This document shows positions 41,979 through 51,879 of a stretch of 64,000 nucleotides of DNA, piece after piece (the stretch's first letter is position 1; each line of letters opens with the position of its first letter). Source of the DNA: Emiliania huxleyi CCMP1516 (lineage: Eukaryota > Haptophyta > Isochrysidales > Noelaerhabdaceae); assembly GCF_000372725.1 (NCBI RefSeq), contig NW_005200507.1, positions 215,328 to 279,327 on the forward strand. Reading direction: 5' to 3'. The position numbers and the translations under genes are program-made. Under the pieces are notes generated by a model that was given only the letters and a program-made list of their open reading frames with translations, was not told the DNA's origin and did not search any database.

Positions 41979-43184
41979 TCATGCTTCGTGTCCCCTGGGT
42001 GTCCGACCGAGACGGTTGCGCTCTGCCGCAGCGTCGATAGCTCTCTCCGCCTCCATTTCCTCGGCAGAAAGCAGCCGCTCGCACGCCTCGAGAGGGTGCT
42101 GTGCTCGCTCACTCGGCCAGACCATTCGGCTGCAGCAGCGGCGCGAGGGCGGGACGGCGATCGCAGGCTGTCTCTTTGCGCGCAGCGTCGCAGCCACGTA
42201 CCGCATCGCCGAGACCGTCTTGAGGAAGTGCACTGCGATGGACGCGTTGCTCGGTCGGCGGTAGAGGCCTCGCGAGGAGATGCAGGCCATGTTGTGCGCC
42301 TCGGGCTCTCTCATCGACGGCAGCGGCTGCACGGGTGGCATGCCCTTCTCTCGCAGGCACTTGTACAGCCAAAAGCCGTTGAGAGGGTCGTCCTCCTTGC
42401 GCAGGAACGGCTCTCGCGTCGCGTGGAGCGCGCGCTCGTGGAACCGGTTGGCGTACGCGCAGTCCGCCAAGAGCAGGGCCATGCGCCGCGGCATCGCGAA
42501 GAACCAGCCGAGCGCGAGCTCGTACGGCCCCTCGTACGTCGCGCTCAGGTTGGCCGGCTCGCCGGGCGCGCGTGAGCGCGCGAACTGCGTGCGGCCACAC
42601 CGCCAGTCCCGCCACGACGACTCCCACTTGAGCCTCTTGTCCGAGTAGCAGCCCCACTTGATGGTTCCGAAGAGCGAGCGCGGCTCAGCGCGATCGACGG
42701 GTGGCAGGCGCATCATCAGCCGAGGCACGTTGACGAGCGTGTCGTCGTCGCACTTGCCAACCCACTGCGCATTCGGGAGCCTGTCCCGGACGTGCCGCCA
42801 CCACGTCAGCGTCTTGAGGCCACTCGTACCGCCCTGGTGGATCTCGGCCGAGCCATCGAGCACGAGCACGTCCCCAAACTGCGCGTGCTCCAGCGCGAGC
42901 GCGTGGGCGGCCGGGTTTGGAGAGAGCTCGCCCTTGGGCCCGCCATCCGGCTCGGCCGCTTCCCTCGCGTGCCGCTTGTCCCACGGCGCACGGGGAGTAC
43001 GCTTGACCAGCTTGCCGACCAGGAAGCACGGTAGGACGGCCGCTATGTGCGACCGACCCCACGTGCTACGCACCGCCACCCGCTGCCGATCGTGCGAAGG
43101 CGAGGACATGACGCCGACAGCGAGCCAGATAACACCAGCGGTGCCGTCGCATGGCACGCGGCCTGGCGCTAGCAGAGCCGCCAT
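41979..43184 (-). CDS. GT31-family beta-1,3-galactosyltransferase-like protein
   Basis: Glycosyltransferase of the CAZy GT31 / Pfam Galactosyl_T type, expected in the Golgi lumen. Motifs in order: RVAVRSTWG, FGDVLVLDGSAEIHQGGTSG, LKTLTWW, WVGKCDDDTLVNVPRLM (DDD metal and nucleotide-sugar binding), GTIKWGC, YEGPYELALGWFFAM and EDDPLNGFWLYK. From the ATG at 43184 it is 401 aa and has only a weak N-terminal hydrophobic stretch (AGVIWLAVGVM). If the direct-repeat-bounded 43962-43163 is an intron, the protein would extend upstream through the hydrophobic LYSCLACVFSLSV near 44030, giving a more convincing type II anchor. Confidence 0.82.
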   Translation of the reverse strand: MAALLAPGRVPCDGTAGVIWLAVGVMSSPSHDRQRVAVRSTWGRSHIAAVLPCFLVGKLVKRTPRAPWDKRHAREAAEPDGGPKGELSPNPAAHALALEHAQFGDVLVLDGSAEIHQGGTSGLKTLTWWRHVRDRLPNAQWVGKCDDDTLVNVPRLMMRLPPVDRAEPRSLFGTIKWGCYSDKRLKWESSWRDWRCGRTQFARSRAPGEPANLSATYEGPYELALGWFFAMPRRMALLLADCAYANRFHERALHATREPFLRKEDDPLNGFWLYKCLREKGMPPVQPLPSMREPEAHNMACISSRGLYRRPSNASIAVHFLKTVSAMRYVAATLRAKRQPAIAVPPSRRCCSRMVWPSERAQHPLEACERLLSAEEMEAERAIDAAAERNRLGRTPRGHEA

Positions 43185-43987
43185 CGAAGAACTCCCACCG
43201 CGACCGCGCCGGAGTGCATGGCACGCGTGACCGGCGGGAGATGGTCTCGAGGTGGGTACCCGGTAGCGCGGGGGTACCAAGGGTCAGGTGCCTATATGGG
43301 CTTCCAGTATCGGACCTTCAAGACATGCGCTTTTGGCCGGTGGCCTCTTCGGACACCATGCCACACAGAAAGTCCACTCGCGACGCGCCACCCTCGCGCT
43401 GCCTGCATACGGATACGCGCTACTCCCGCCGTGCCTTTGCTACCACATGGATCGCATGTCACTGCAAACGCGCCCGCAGCCGCGCCGTAAAGGTCTGCCG
43501 TGCTGGCTGACGATCTCACTCTCCCGCTCCTATTGCATCTGCCTCCCGCCTCCCAGCTCACATTTCACACTGCAGTAGGTGCTCCTGTCGACGCTGCCGC
43601 CGCTGCCACCGCTACTGTCACCGCTCGTTTGATAATCGACGCCACGCTTAGCGGCAGCGAGATCCGAGGTTCAGTCAACTTGCCTGGTGCGCTCTTGCGC
43701 GTGCCTTCAAGATCCACAAGTCAATTTGTACCAGAAATCCAAAGGTGGTGCAAAATGGATATCTCAAGATTGGCCTTTACTTTGCACACCTGCTCTCCGC
43801 CGCCGCCGCTTACCTGCTGGCACGCCACCGCCCCGCGTCGCTAACTCAAGCCTCCCTGCTGCATCTTCGCACCCTGCCACATGACTCGATCGCCGTCGCT
43901 GCTACCGCCCTCTCCGCCGCCTTCGAAGGCGCCACCAGCATTACGGCCGCCTTCGACGCGGCCTGGCGCTAGCAGAGCCGCCATCGA
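43156..43987 (-). repeat. 768-bp insertion flanked by perfect 32-bp direct repeats at the GT31 start
   Basis: 43156-43187 and 43956-43987 are identical and both encode SMAALLAPGR in the GT31 frame. On the minus strand each copy contains CCAG|GCCGCG. Removing 43962-43163 as an 800-nt GC-AG intron leaves one copy and keeps the reading frame from upstream sequence into the enzyme. The insert has no transposase motif. It is the largest member of the duplication-bounded intron pattern in this window. Confidence 0.7.
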
Positions 43988-44404
43988 CGCGGGGTCGCGG
44001 TAAACTGACAAAGAAAAAACACATGCCAAACAACTGTACAACACATGGCGAGAAAAAACAACTTGGAACTTCGCGGGGGACCGTTCACCCACTCCCCTGC
44101 AAAGGTGGGGACGTGGCAGGTCGCCGCGCAGCCAATGCTGCGCGCCTTGGCGGTGGCCTTGCGGAAAAGCGGTGGGTAATGCGTCCTCGTGCACACTTCG
44201 TGCATCGTGGTACCTGGTACGTGGAGCTCGCGATGGCGTTTTTCATACTTACATCGAGATTTACAACGCGCGTCGCACGAGAGATCACACCGATATCACC
44301 GTGTGCCTTGTGGCGACGCGCGCGCGCACACACACACACACAACACAAGCAGCCCGGACAGCCTCACGTACACACACACGACCAAAACAGCTCCTCGGCC
44401 TTTC
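43988..44404. other. Interval between GT31 and HECT genes
   Basis: May contain the first GT31 exon (minus strand, hydrophobic stretch near 44010-44060). Otherwise it holds a short AC run (44330-44345) and no other gene. The HECT stop codon lies at 44405. Confidence 0.45.
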
Positions 44405-47400
44405 TCAATCCGGCGGCGGCGTCCCTGCTGACTCGTCGCCCGACGGCGCCTCGTCGTCGCCAGCCACCGCCGCGTCGTCGAACCCGACGGCGCCCATCGA
44501 GAGGGCAATGTGCAGCGCACGCCGCATCGCGCCGCACGACGAGTACTCTGGCAGGTCGAGGGTGCAGATGCACGCGTGGACCCGCGGGAGCGAGTCCTTT
44601 GGCTCGTGCGACGCCGCGCAGAGCGTGAACTTGTGCACGCCGCCGTTGAAGCCCTGCAGCTGCGCAAAGCCGCCGACGGGCGGCTGGCGAGAGCCTGTGA
44701 CGAACTGGAGCAGCTGCTGCCGCTCTTGCTGCGAGTAGGAACGCACCACTCGCCAGAACCAGCGGAAGCGGCGCGAGCGGCGCGAGAGGCCGCCCGCCGT
44801 GATGCAGTGGCGCCTCCAGTCGGCCAAGTCGATGTGCGGCTCGCCGGCGAGCATGAGCGCCTGCGGGGCGGGGCGGGAGCGGGGCCGGAGGGTGGGCGAG
44901 AGAGGTGCGCAGCCTCGCGCCTCGCCCTCTGGCCGCGCGCCAAGTCGGAAGGCTGCACGAGAGCGGAGAGCTCGCGCAGAATCGGCGCCGGGACTGCGGC
45001 GTGCAGCCCTCGCAGCAGCGCCTCGACAGGGGCGCCGACCGCGCCAAACAGCCTCCAGCGGCAGACGAGGTCGACGTACTCGGCCTTGTTCTCCTCGGTG
45101 ACCGGCAGCGCGCCGCCGCCCGGCTTGAGCTCGACGACCTGCCTGGCCGCGCCACGCAGCGGCGCGCCCGCGGCCTCGTCGTGCAGCGCGTCGGTGAAGT
45201 CGAGCCCGAGAGGCTCGACCTCGTTGTCGAGCAGGTAGCGCACCTTGTGCCGCAGCAGCAGCGGGTCGAGCCGCTCGACGTCGGCGAGGGTGTACTCCCA
45301 CGGCTTGCCCGCCGAGAGGAGGAGGCGGCACACCGACTCGTGCAGCCGCACACCGACCGTCACCTGCTCGAGCAGCGCCAAGCCGAGGAAGCGGCCGAGC
45401 ATCACGTAGTCGTCGAGCACGGCGGCGCGGCTCCGCGCCTCGCCCTCTTCCGCGCCCTCGCCACCCGCCGCCTCGTCGCCCTCCGAGGATGGCCCAGCCT
45501 CTGCCGCAGCTGCCTCCGCCTCCACCGTCTCCGCCTCGGCCACATTCGCCTCCTCCGCCTCGGCCACATTCGCCTCCTCCGCCTCCGCCCCCTCGGCCGC
45601 CTCCGCCCCCTCGGCCGCCTCCGCCTCAGCCGGCCCCACCGGAGCCATGGCTGCCGGCCGGAGGTTCTGGTCGGGCGTCGCGACCAAGAGCCCCTCGGCC
45701 TGCACGAACGCGTCCGAGACGAGGGAGAACCACTCCCGCCGCACCGCCGAGCCGGCCGAGTTCTCGCCCTTGAAGTGCACCTCGAGCGTGCCCTGCCCGA
45801 GGTCGTCCGACCCGAGGCCGACGCCGCGCGCGCACTGGTCTCGCAGCTCGCGCAGCACGGCGCCGTCCTCGAGCAGGCGCGTGCACTCGACGAAGAGGAT
45901 CGGCTCCTCGTCGGCCATCCGGTGCCCGTGGTGCTCGCGGTACAGCCTCCGCGCGAGCCAGACCCGCTTGTGCGCGAGCGACATCTGCTCGAGGAGCGCC
46001 TCCTCTTGCCGTGGCGCGAAGCCGGCGATCTCGAGCAGCACCCACGCCCGCACCACGTCCCGAGACAAGGCCGCGTTCGGCCACGCGACGACCGCGCTCG
46101 CGCCAGCCTCCTGCGCCTCGTCTTCCCGCTCCCTCTCGGGGCCCTCGTCGGCGATGGGCTCGGCACGCGGCGACGTGGGCGGTGAGGCTGGCGCGGCGGA
46201 TGCGGCCGGCGGCGCAACCATGTCGTCCAGCGCCACGAGGCCCTCCCACAAGCCCGTCTCCGCGAGGCCCGCCAGACGCGCCGCGGTCGGCGTGGTGTGA
46301 AGCTCGGCGCAAAACTCGTCCCACCGCTCGACAGAGCCTGCCGAGCCGTTGTCCGGCTCCGGCAGGCCGACGCCTCCCCAAGCCTCCGCCCCACTCTCCG
46401 CCGCTACGCCCTCCTCCTCCTCCTCCCACTCGCTGCCGCTGCTTTCGCTCTCGGCGAGGTCGTAGCAGCCGCTCGCACTAGCCTGACTCTCCGACGGCCC
46501 CTGACTGCCGTCCCTTCCCTCGCCCTCTCCCACCAAGCGACCGCCCTCGCGAGCCACGGCGTCGCCACCCGCCGCCGCCTCGAGCGCTGACGCGCCGCGC
46601 AAAGAGCTGCCTCTCGCTAGAAACGGCACCATGCCGCGCAAGAGCCTCCCGGCCGCCTGAGCGCTCCAGCGGGTGGCGGGCGGCATAGGAGCCTCGGACC
46701 GGCCTGCTGCCGACGCGATTCCTGCCGAGCCCCGCCCGCTGGTCCCGCCACGGCCGCTCCCGTCGCCGCTCCCGCCCGCCGCGCCCCCGCTTGGGCTAAT
46801 GGTGGCGCTGGCACTGCTAGTCGCGATGGAGGAGGAGGCGGCGGCGGAGGAGGAGGCGGCGGAGGAGGAGGAGGCGGCAGAGGAGGAGGAGGAGGCGGCG
46901 GCGGCGGTGGGGGAGGCGGCGGCGGCGGCGGAGGAGGAGGCGGCGGAGGAGGAGGAGGCGGCGGCGGTGGAGGCGGCGGCGGTGGAGGCGGCGGCGGTGG
47001 AGGCGGCGGCGGCGGAGGAGGAGGAGGCGGCGGCGGCGGAGGAGGCGGCGGCGGCGGGAGGGGGGGAGGAAGCGGTAGGGGAAGCGGCGGCGGTAGAGGA
47101 GGAGGCGGCAGCAGGGAAGGCGGCGGGGGTGGCGGGGGTGGCGGGCGGGCCGCTGTCTCGGCTGGTCGAGGGCGCTACGCGCAGCGGCAACGGCGACGCG
47201 CGTTTGGCGCCTGTGACTGCGGTCGCGTTCGATGCGTCGCTTCCCGCCGCCAGCTTCGCGCCGAGCGACTGCAGGCAAGTGCGACCCGCGGCCGACTGTG
47301 CTATCCGCTCGAGCGCGGTCGCGGCGGAAGGGAGGAAGCATGCGGCGGCGGCGAGGTCCTCGAGGAGGTGGAGGGAGGCTGGGTGCTCGAGGAGGGCCTG

Positions 47401-48614
47401 CAGGCCGCCACGGTGCTTGAGGAGGGCGAGGAGCGCCTGCACGCCGTCCTGTGGAGACGCACTGGACGGGTCAGCGGGCTGAGTCGTGCGGATGGGCAGG
47501 CGGTGCCGCGCGCCTCCACAAAGGACTGGTTGTCGAACTGGCGCAGCCCGAAGGCGAGGTAGCTCCACGCCTCGCGGCCGAGCGAGCTCGCGTGCGGTGG
47601 CTGGAGCAGCAGCGGCAGGAAAGCGCCGAGGCCCAGCAAGCGGGAGAGCGCGAACGGGTTCCCGTCCCGCCGCGACACGACGCGCAGCAGGTCGGCGCTG
47701 ATCGAGAAGAGGGCGGGGTGCTCGCACACGCGCCGCTCCAGCCGCGCGTCGGGCCTGCTCAGTAGCCGCTCGACCCAGCAGGTGGCGCTCAGCGCGGCGC
47801 AGCCGCAGTTGCAGCCGCACACCTCGTCGAGCTCCTCCGGCTCGCCTACCGGACACGTCATGGACACGCCGTCGGGACACGCGCTCGACGCGACGCCCCG
47901 CCGAGCTGCTCGCGGCTAACTAGCTAGACTAGTAGCTCGCCCTCCGACTGGAGCCACTGCGCGAGGCCTTAATAATAATAATTAAAATAATTAATTAGAC
48001 TAGTAGCTCGCCCTCCGACTGGAGCCACTGCGCGAGGCCGTTGAGGAGCTCGGTGGTGGCCAGGTCGCGCACCTCGCCCACCGCCTCCTCGCAGAGGCAC
48101 AGGATGGTGAGCGAGTTCGCGGCGAACTTTGCAACCCCGTGGTGGACGTGCCACCCCTTGGAGAGGGCGCACCTGCGCGCGGGGCGGGGCGGTGGAGCGC
48201 GGCGCGGGGCGGTGGGGCCGCGCTGCGGCGGAACGAGAGAGACCCCGGTCGGCGCGTGCGCGCGTGCGACACGCACGAGCCTCCTCTCCTCTCCTCTCCT
48301 CTCCTCTCGGAAAGGCGCGGCACGCACGATAGGCCGCTGACGACCGTCTTTGCGATTGGCAGCTCGGACATGATTTTGGGCTCGTGGGAGACTAGCTGGC
48401 CGAGGCAAAAGGTGGCTGTGTCGAAGCTCTCCGCGACCTCCGAGAGACGAAGCAGCGATATATCGACGTGCAGTGTGCCCACCAACAAGTGGGCCGTCTT
48501 GTGCAGGTCGCCGTCGGGCTGCGCGTGGCGGTCTAGGTAGGCGCGGAGGTCCTCGGGCGTTGTGAGCGCCTGGAAGAGCGTGTCCCACTGCGACAACGAG
48601 GAGACATTCCCCAT
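44405..48614 (-). CDS. HECT-domain E3 ubiquitin ligase
   Basis: Forms a thioester with ubiquitin and transfers it to substrates. Six exons (48614-48324, 48156-48039, 47967-47941, 47845-47514, 47448-44941, 44860-44405) give 1243 codons plus stop. The N-terminus starts MGNVSS (possible myristoylation) with armadillo-like helices (LATTELLNGLAQWLQ; DGVQALLALLKHRGGLQALL). A long Ser/Ala low-complexity linker (from codon repeats at 46830-47120) and an acidic region follow. The C-terminal HECT domain shows LGRFLGLALLEQVTVGVRL, LDFTDAL, NKAEYVDLVCRWRLFGAV, LLQFVTGSRQPPVGGFAQL and the catalytic Cys in RVHACICTLDLPEY. A Glu/Ala repeat interrupts the N-lobe. Four of five introns are GC-AG, two of them inside duplications. 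Confidence 0.9.
47846..47940 (-). repeat. Second, diverged introner in HECT
   Basis: A 95-nt GC-AG intron whose donor side (GCGAGCT) copies the start of the next exon (GCGAGCC). Near its 3' end it carries CGTGTCC units (CGTGTCCATGACGTGTCCG), related to the CATGTCC introner of GCLC and Tudor-AlkB. Without its removal the frame stops at a TAG just after GELLV. Confidence 0.7.
47925..48039 (-). repeat. AT-rich introner with perfect 44-bp flanking repeat in HECT
   Basis: 47925-47968 equals 47996-48039. The 27-bp insert between them (47969-47995) is pure A/T. Splicing 48038-47968 (71 nt, GC-AG) restores one copy. The duplicated segment covers the 27-nt exon 3 plus the first 16 nt of the next intron, so the duplication crossed an existing exon-intron boundary and is younger than that intron. 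Confidence 0.85.
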
Positions 48615-48920
48615 GGCACGGATCTGCCAGACTCAGCGCGGCGGCACGCTGCACGTGTGCAAGCACGTCGGGTGACGCCCTACCACGTTGCATGGCGAAG
48701 GGGACACTCCCCGCCGACGAGCCCCAGGGTGTGCCGTGCCCGTGGTAGGCTGCCCGCATGGGTCACCGAGCCGCAGCCGGAGGGGGCCTTGATGCGCGCG
48801 AAACGACGCTCCTAATAAGTTTGGATTCGGATTTCTAGCTTTTGAGTTCGCACCTGTGTCGAGCCTGTGTGCAGTGAGAGAGAGTTGTCTTGTTTAAATT
48901 CTAGCTTTTGAAAATCAGGA
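48615..48920. other. Intergenic upstream of HECT
   Basis: The HECT promoter must lie here. I see no repeat or RNA gene, and no clear core-promoter motif. Confidence 0.45.
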
Positions 48921-49665
48921 ATGCCAGTTGTAGTTGTGCCAGTCATGCCAGCCTGCCGTAAAAGAAAGAAACCCCGCGTAGTTGTCTTTTGTCGGTACCC
49001 CCAGCCAGAGAAGAATATAGGGTGGATAAAGCGCCTGTTCACGGCATGGAGGGTGAGCCACACCGAACGTACCGAGCGAAGAGCCGAGCGGAAGGAGGAC
49101 GGGGAAGATGACTCGGAGGAGGACGAACCAGTGAAAATCCAGTTGTCAGATGTCACGATGCACCCGAAGGGGACCCCAGCGCCGGCATCATCCGTAGAGG
49201 CACGAGTGTTCGAAGAGAGAGTGGACCTGAGCAACAACATGACGTGTAGGCAAATGATCGGAGTGGGAGTCAGAAATGTGGTCCTTGCGCGAGGGGAGCT
49301 CGATAGACTCGAGGGGCCAGGATACGCCGCGAGGAGGACGGAGTTGCGCCGAAAGGCGAAAGAAACCGCGAGAACAAGGGACCGGCAGGCGGCGGCGTCA
49401 CAGGACGAGGCAGAAGAGAACGACGCGACAGAGGAGGAAATGACAAGGGAGAGAACGACGAGAGTGGGACGACCGCGAGGTGGCATGAAGGTTGCAGCGA
49501 GAAGCGGCGAGAGACTGCGAAGAGAGATAGGAAGAGGCAGACTCCCTAGGGTGGGCGACGGCTAGCGCACCACACACCTCTCCTTAAAATCCCTGTGTGG
49601 TGGCGGCGTGCCGTCCTCCCATCCCTCCCTTGGGTTGTCTGTTTTCTTCCTTCTTTTCTTTACCC
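48921..49665 (+). mobile_element. LINE 3' end: open ORF C-terminus plus complete tail (family 1)
   Basis: An uninterrupted basic/acidic frame (48921-49565, ending GRGRLPRVGDG) is the best-preserved copy of the LINE ORF C-terminus also seen at 24405-24700. It includes HTERTERRAERKEDG and EDDSEEDEPVKIQL. The tail follows: hairpin CACCACACACC...TGTGTGGTGG, then CATCCCTCCCTTGGGTTGTC and a T-rich end at 49665. No reverse transcriptase is present, so the insertion is 5'-truncated. Confidence 0.8.
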
Positions 49666-50089
49666 CCAGCCACACCTCAGTGGCAACTCCCCTCGGCTGA
49701 CAAGGCAGGCACCATGGCAGTCCTTTGCACCACGGTCTGTGTCCCCAAGCTCGAGTGCCCGCGTGACGGTCGAGCGGCACTGCGAGAGGTGAAGGCCGTT
49801 TCGGCGTTGAAGCTCGCTGATTAATATGTCGTCTGGAATGCATGTGTGGCATTGCTGCCGTCAAGTTTTGTGTCGAGCCACCGCCCCGCGAAAGGCTGCG
49901 AAGTTGAGACGTAGCGGATGGATGGACTCGCGTAGACGTATTTTGGTGTCGCCGGGCTGCCAGTTGGCTGCCGTGTAGTCGTCGAGGGCGCGCCACTCCT
50001 TCTGCAGATCGAACCAGTTCCAGATAGTCTCGATGGCAGCAAGCGCCCGCGCGTGCGGGCTTCCTGATTTGCAAGTGCCATCGATGACT
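49666..50089. other. No gene recognised
   Basis: Short open frames only. It runs directly into repeat family 3 at 50090 and may be part of the same mobile element. Confidence 0.4.
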
Positions 50090-50345
50090 GATTCCGGTGT
50101 TGGAAGGGACTCAGAAGTGGGGAGGCTAACGCCCTTGGGGCCCAGGGAGATGATGGAGAGAGGGGGGACGACACTGCTCGATCTACCCCCTGGGGTCCCT
50201 CAGCAGCGTGCACCTCGATCCGGTACCGTGTTTGTTATGAACCCCCCCCCGATGAACACACCAGTGAGGGAGGGCGAGACGATCGAGGGGTCCCGTACCA
50301 TGCGGAATCGACCCTATCAAAGTGCTCAAGTGCTCAAGGTGTAGT
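50090..50345 (+). repeat. Dispersed repeat family 3, copy 1
   Basis: Contains GTGCACCTCGATCC, ACCGTGTTTGTTATGA, a C run, GATGAACACACCAGTGAGGG and GAGACGATCGAGGGGTCCCG, ending in CAAGTGCTCAAG. The copies at 51005-51330 (inverted) and 57196-57520 are closely similar. An open frame (VREGETIEGSRTMRNRPYQ) is kept in copies 1 and 2, suggesting a decayed coding element. Confidence 0.75.
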
Positions 50346-50347
50346 AG

Positions 50348-50856
50348 ATGTTGTCCTTAGGGGACCCCTAGGCTTAAAAGGGTGGGCCCTGGGGCGCCTG
50401 CGGCTTAAACGGCTTAAAACTTGCCTAGGCAAGTTTTAAGAGCTGCTGGGCCGCCGATTCCTTAAACGGTCTTAAACGCTTAAACGGTGCGGGAGAGCTC
50501 CCGAGGTCGATGGTCCGGGAGCGGAGGCTCCCGGTAGACAATGCCGGAGGCCGGGAAGCCGGCTACAGTCAGCTAGCACGCGTCCCCTATGCGAGTATGG
50601 CTCCTGCCAGTGCACCAGACTTACAGATGTGTCTTCAGAGGCGGGTTTGTGCCTAACAACGGCAGCATTGGAGAAAACGGCGCGGAACCCAGCGACGCGT
50701 GCCGGCGAGGCCGATTTTCTTAAACGGTCTTAAAAGAGGGACCCCCCGTGCCTGCAATCTCTTACATGGCAAGTTAAGCCCCCAAACCTCCTCGTTTCTT
50801 AAAAGGTCTTAAAAAATCCGGCCCTCAGAACCCTAGGGGTCCCCTAAGATGTTGTC
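50348..50856. mobile_element. hAT-like MITE: 17-bp inverted repeats, 8-bp target duplication
   Basis: The element 50356-50848 (493 bp) begins CTTAGGGGACCCCTAGG and ends with its exact complement CCTAGGGGTCCCCTAAG. It is bounded by the 8-bp direct duplication ATGTTGTC (50348-50355 and 50849-50856). Subterminal TTAAACGG/TCTTAAA motifs occur in clusters near both ends, like transposase-binding repeats. No transposase frame is present. The 8-bp duplication fits hAT (or P/Merlin); the terminal sequence is not typical hAT, so the superfamily is tentative. It landed between two inverted family-3 repeats. Confidence 0.88.
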
Positions 50857-51004
50857 GTCGCGCGCAGCTCGGATGGAGGCCGCCTCGTCTCGCCTCGAGA
50901 GCGCGGCTCTGTAAGCGCTGAAGGCGGCGTCTCGAGTCGTGCACCGTACCCGCCGGAGCGCTCGGCTTCGGCGAGGTCCGGGCTGCATGCAGGCCACAAG
51001 CTTT

Positions 51005-51330
51005 GACTTGAGCACTTGAGCACTTGATAGGGTCGATTCCGCATGGTACGGGACCCCTCGATCGTCTCGCCCTCCCTCACTGGTGTGTTCATTGGGGGGG
51101 GGGTCCTAACAAACACGGTACAGGATCGAGGTGCACGCTGCAGAAGCAGTGTCGTCCCCCCTCTCCCCGACGGCGATGGCGGTGTGACCGATCGAGCTAC
51201 AAGAGGAACTTGTTCAGCAGGATCCGGGGTAGTCAGGCGCACTACCTCACTGGGCCCGAGATCACCACCCGACGCCTCCCATCACCGTCTCGGGTTTGTG
51301 TGGAGTCGAACCACTCCGGGATGGGCAGCT
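51005..51330 (-). repeat. Dispersed repeat family 3, copy 2 (inverted)
   Basis: Reverse complement of the 50090 and 57196 copies, and longer at its 5' side. It includes GGAGTGGTTCGACTCCAC, which fits a Pol III B-box (GGTTCGANTCC). Together with copy 1 it forms a large palindrome around the MITE. Confidence 0.75.
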
Positions 51331-51657
51331 GTGACCAGCATTTGAGGAGGGAGGTGTGGTAGGTTTCGGCGGGGCCGCGCACGCCCGTGCGGCCCTCCCC
51401 CGTCGTTGGGCACGCCGACTGAGGTGACGCCCGTGTCGACGCCGGAGCCTCCGGTGATGGTAGGGGCATCGCCTGCCTCCATCCAGCCAGCCCAGGCAGG
51501 TCTTTGTGTTTGGCAGGAGTATCCTCTGCCTCCGTGAGTAGTTCCCACGATTTGCGAATCCGGTTGCTCCATCGATGGCCGGGCCCTCGCTGATCTCTGG
51601 TGGCGTGACGGATCTCTCTCTTCCTTGTACCCGGGTAACGTGTGAGTGAGTACCCGG

Positions 51658-51748
<91 letters not shown>

Positions 51749-51879
51749 GTAATTCAAAAGGGGGGGTTCTTGGAAGCGTGGTTGTCAAAACGCCACCGAC
51801 GTCCGGTCATTTCGACAGGCGAGGGCGGCGCAGCCGCTGAAGGCCCTGCTGCCGATACAGCGTACCGCAACCACACGAC
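51331..51879. other. Repeat-flanking sequence with an AC microsatellite
   Basis: 51331-51640 continues open in the family-3 minus frame without recognised homology. A perfect AC run occupies 51660-51746, bordered on both sides by TACCCGGGTAA (51647-51657 and, partly, 51747-51752). The region just before the Sec7 ATG at 51880 must hold its promoter. Confidence 0.6.

Noticed and set aside
45489..45773. Plus-strand Pro/His-rich frame inside the HECT gene
   Set aside because: Antisense shadow of the Glu/Ala repeat in the HECT N-lobe.
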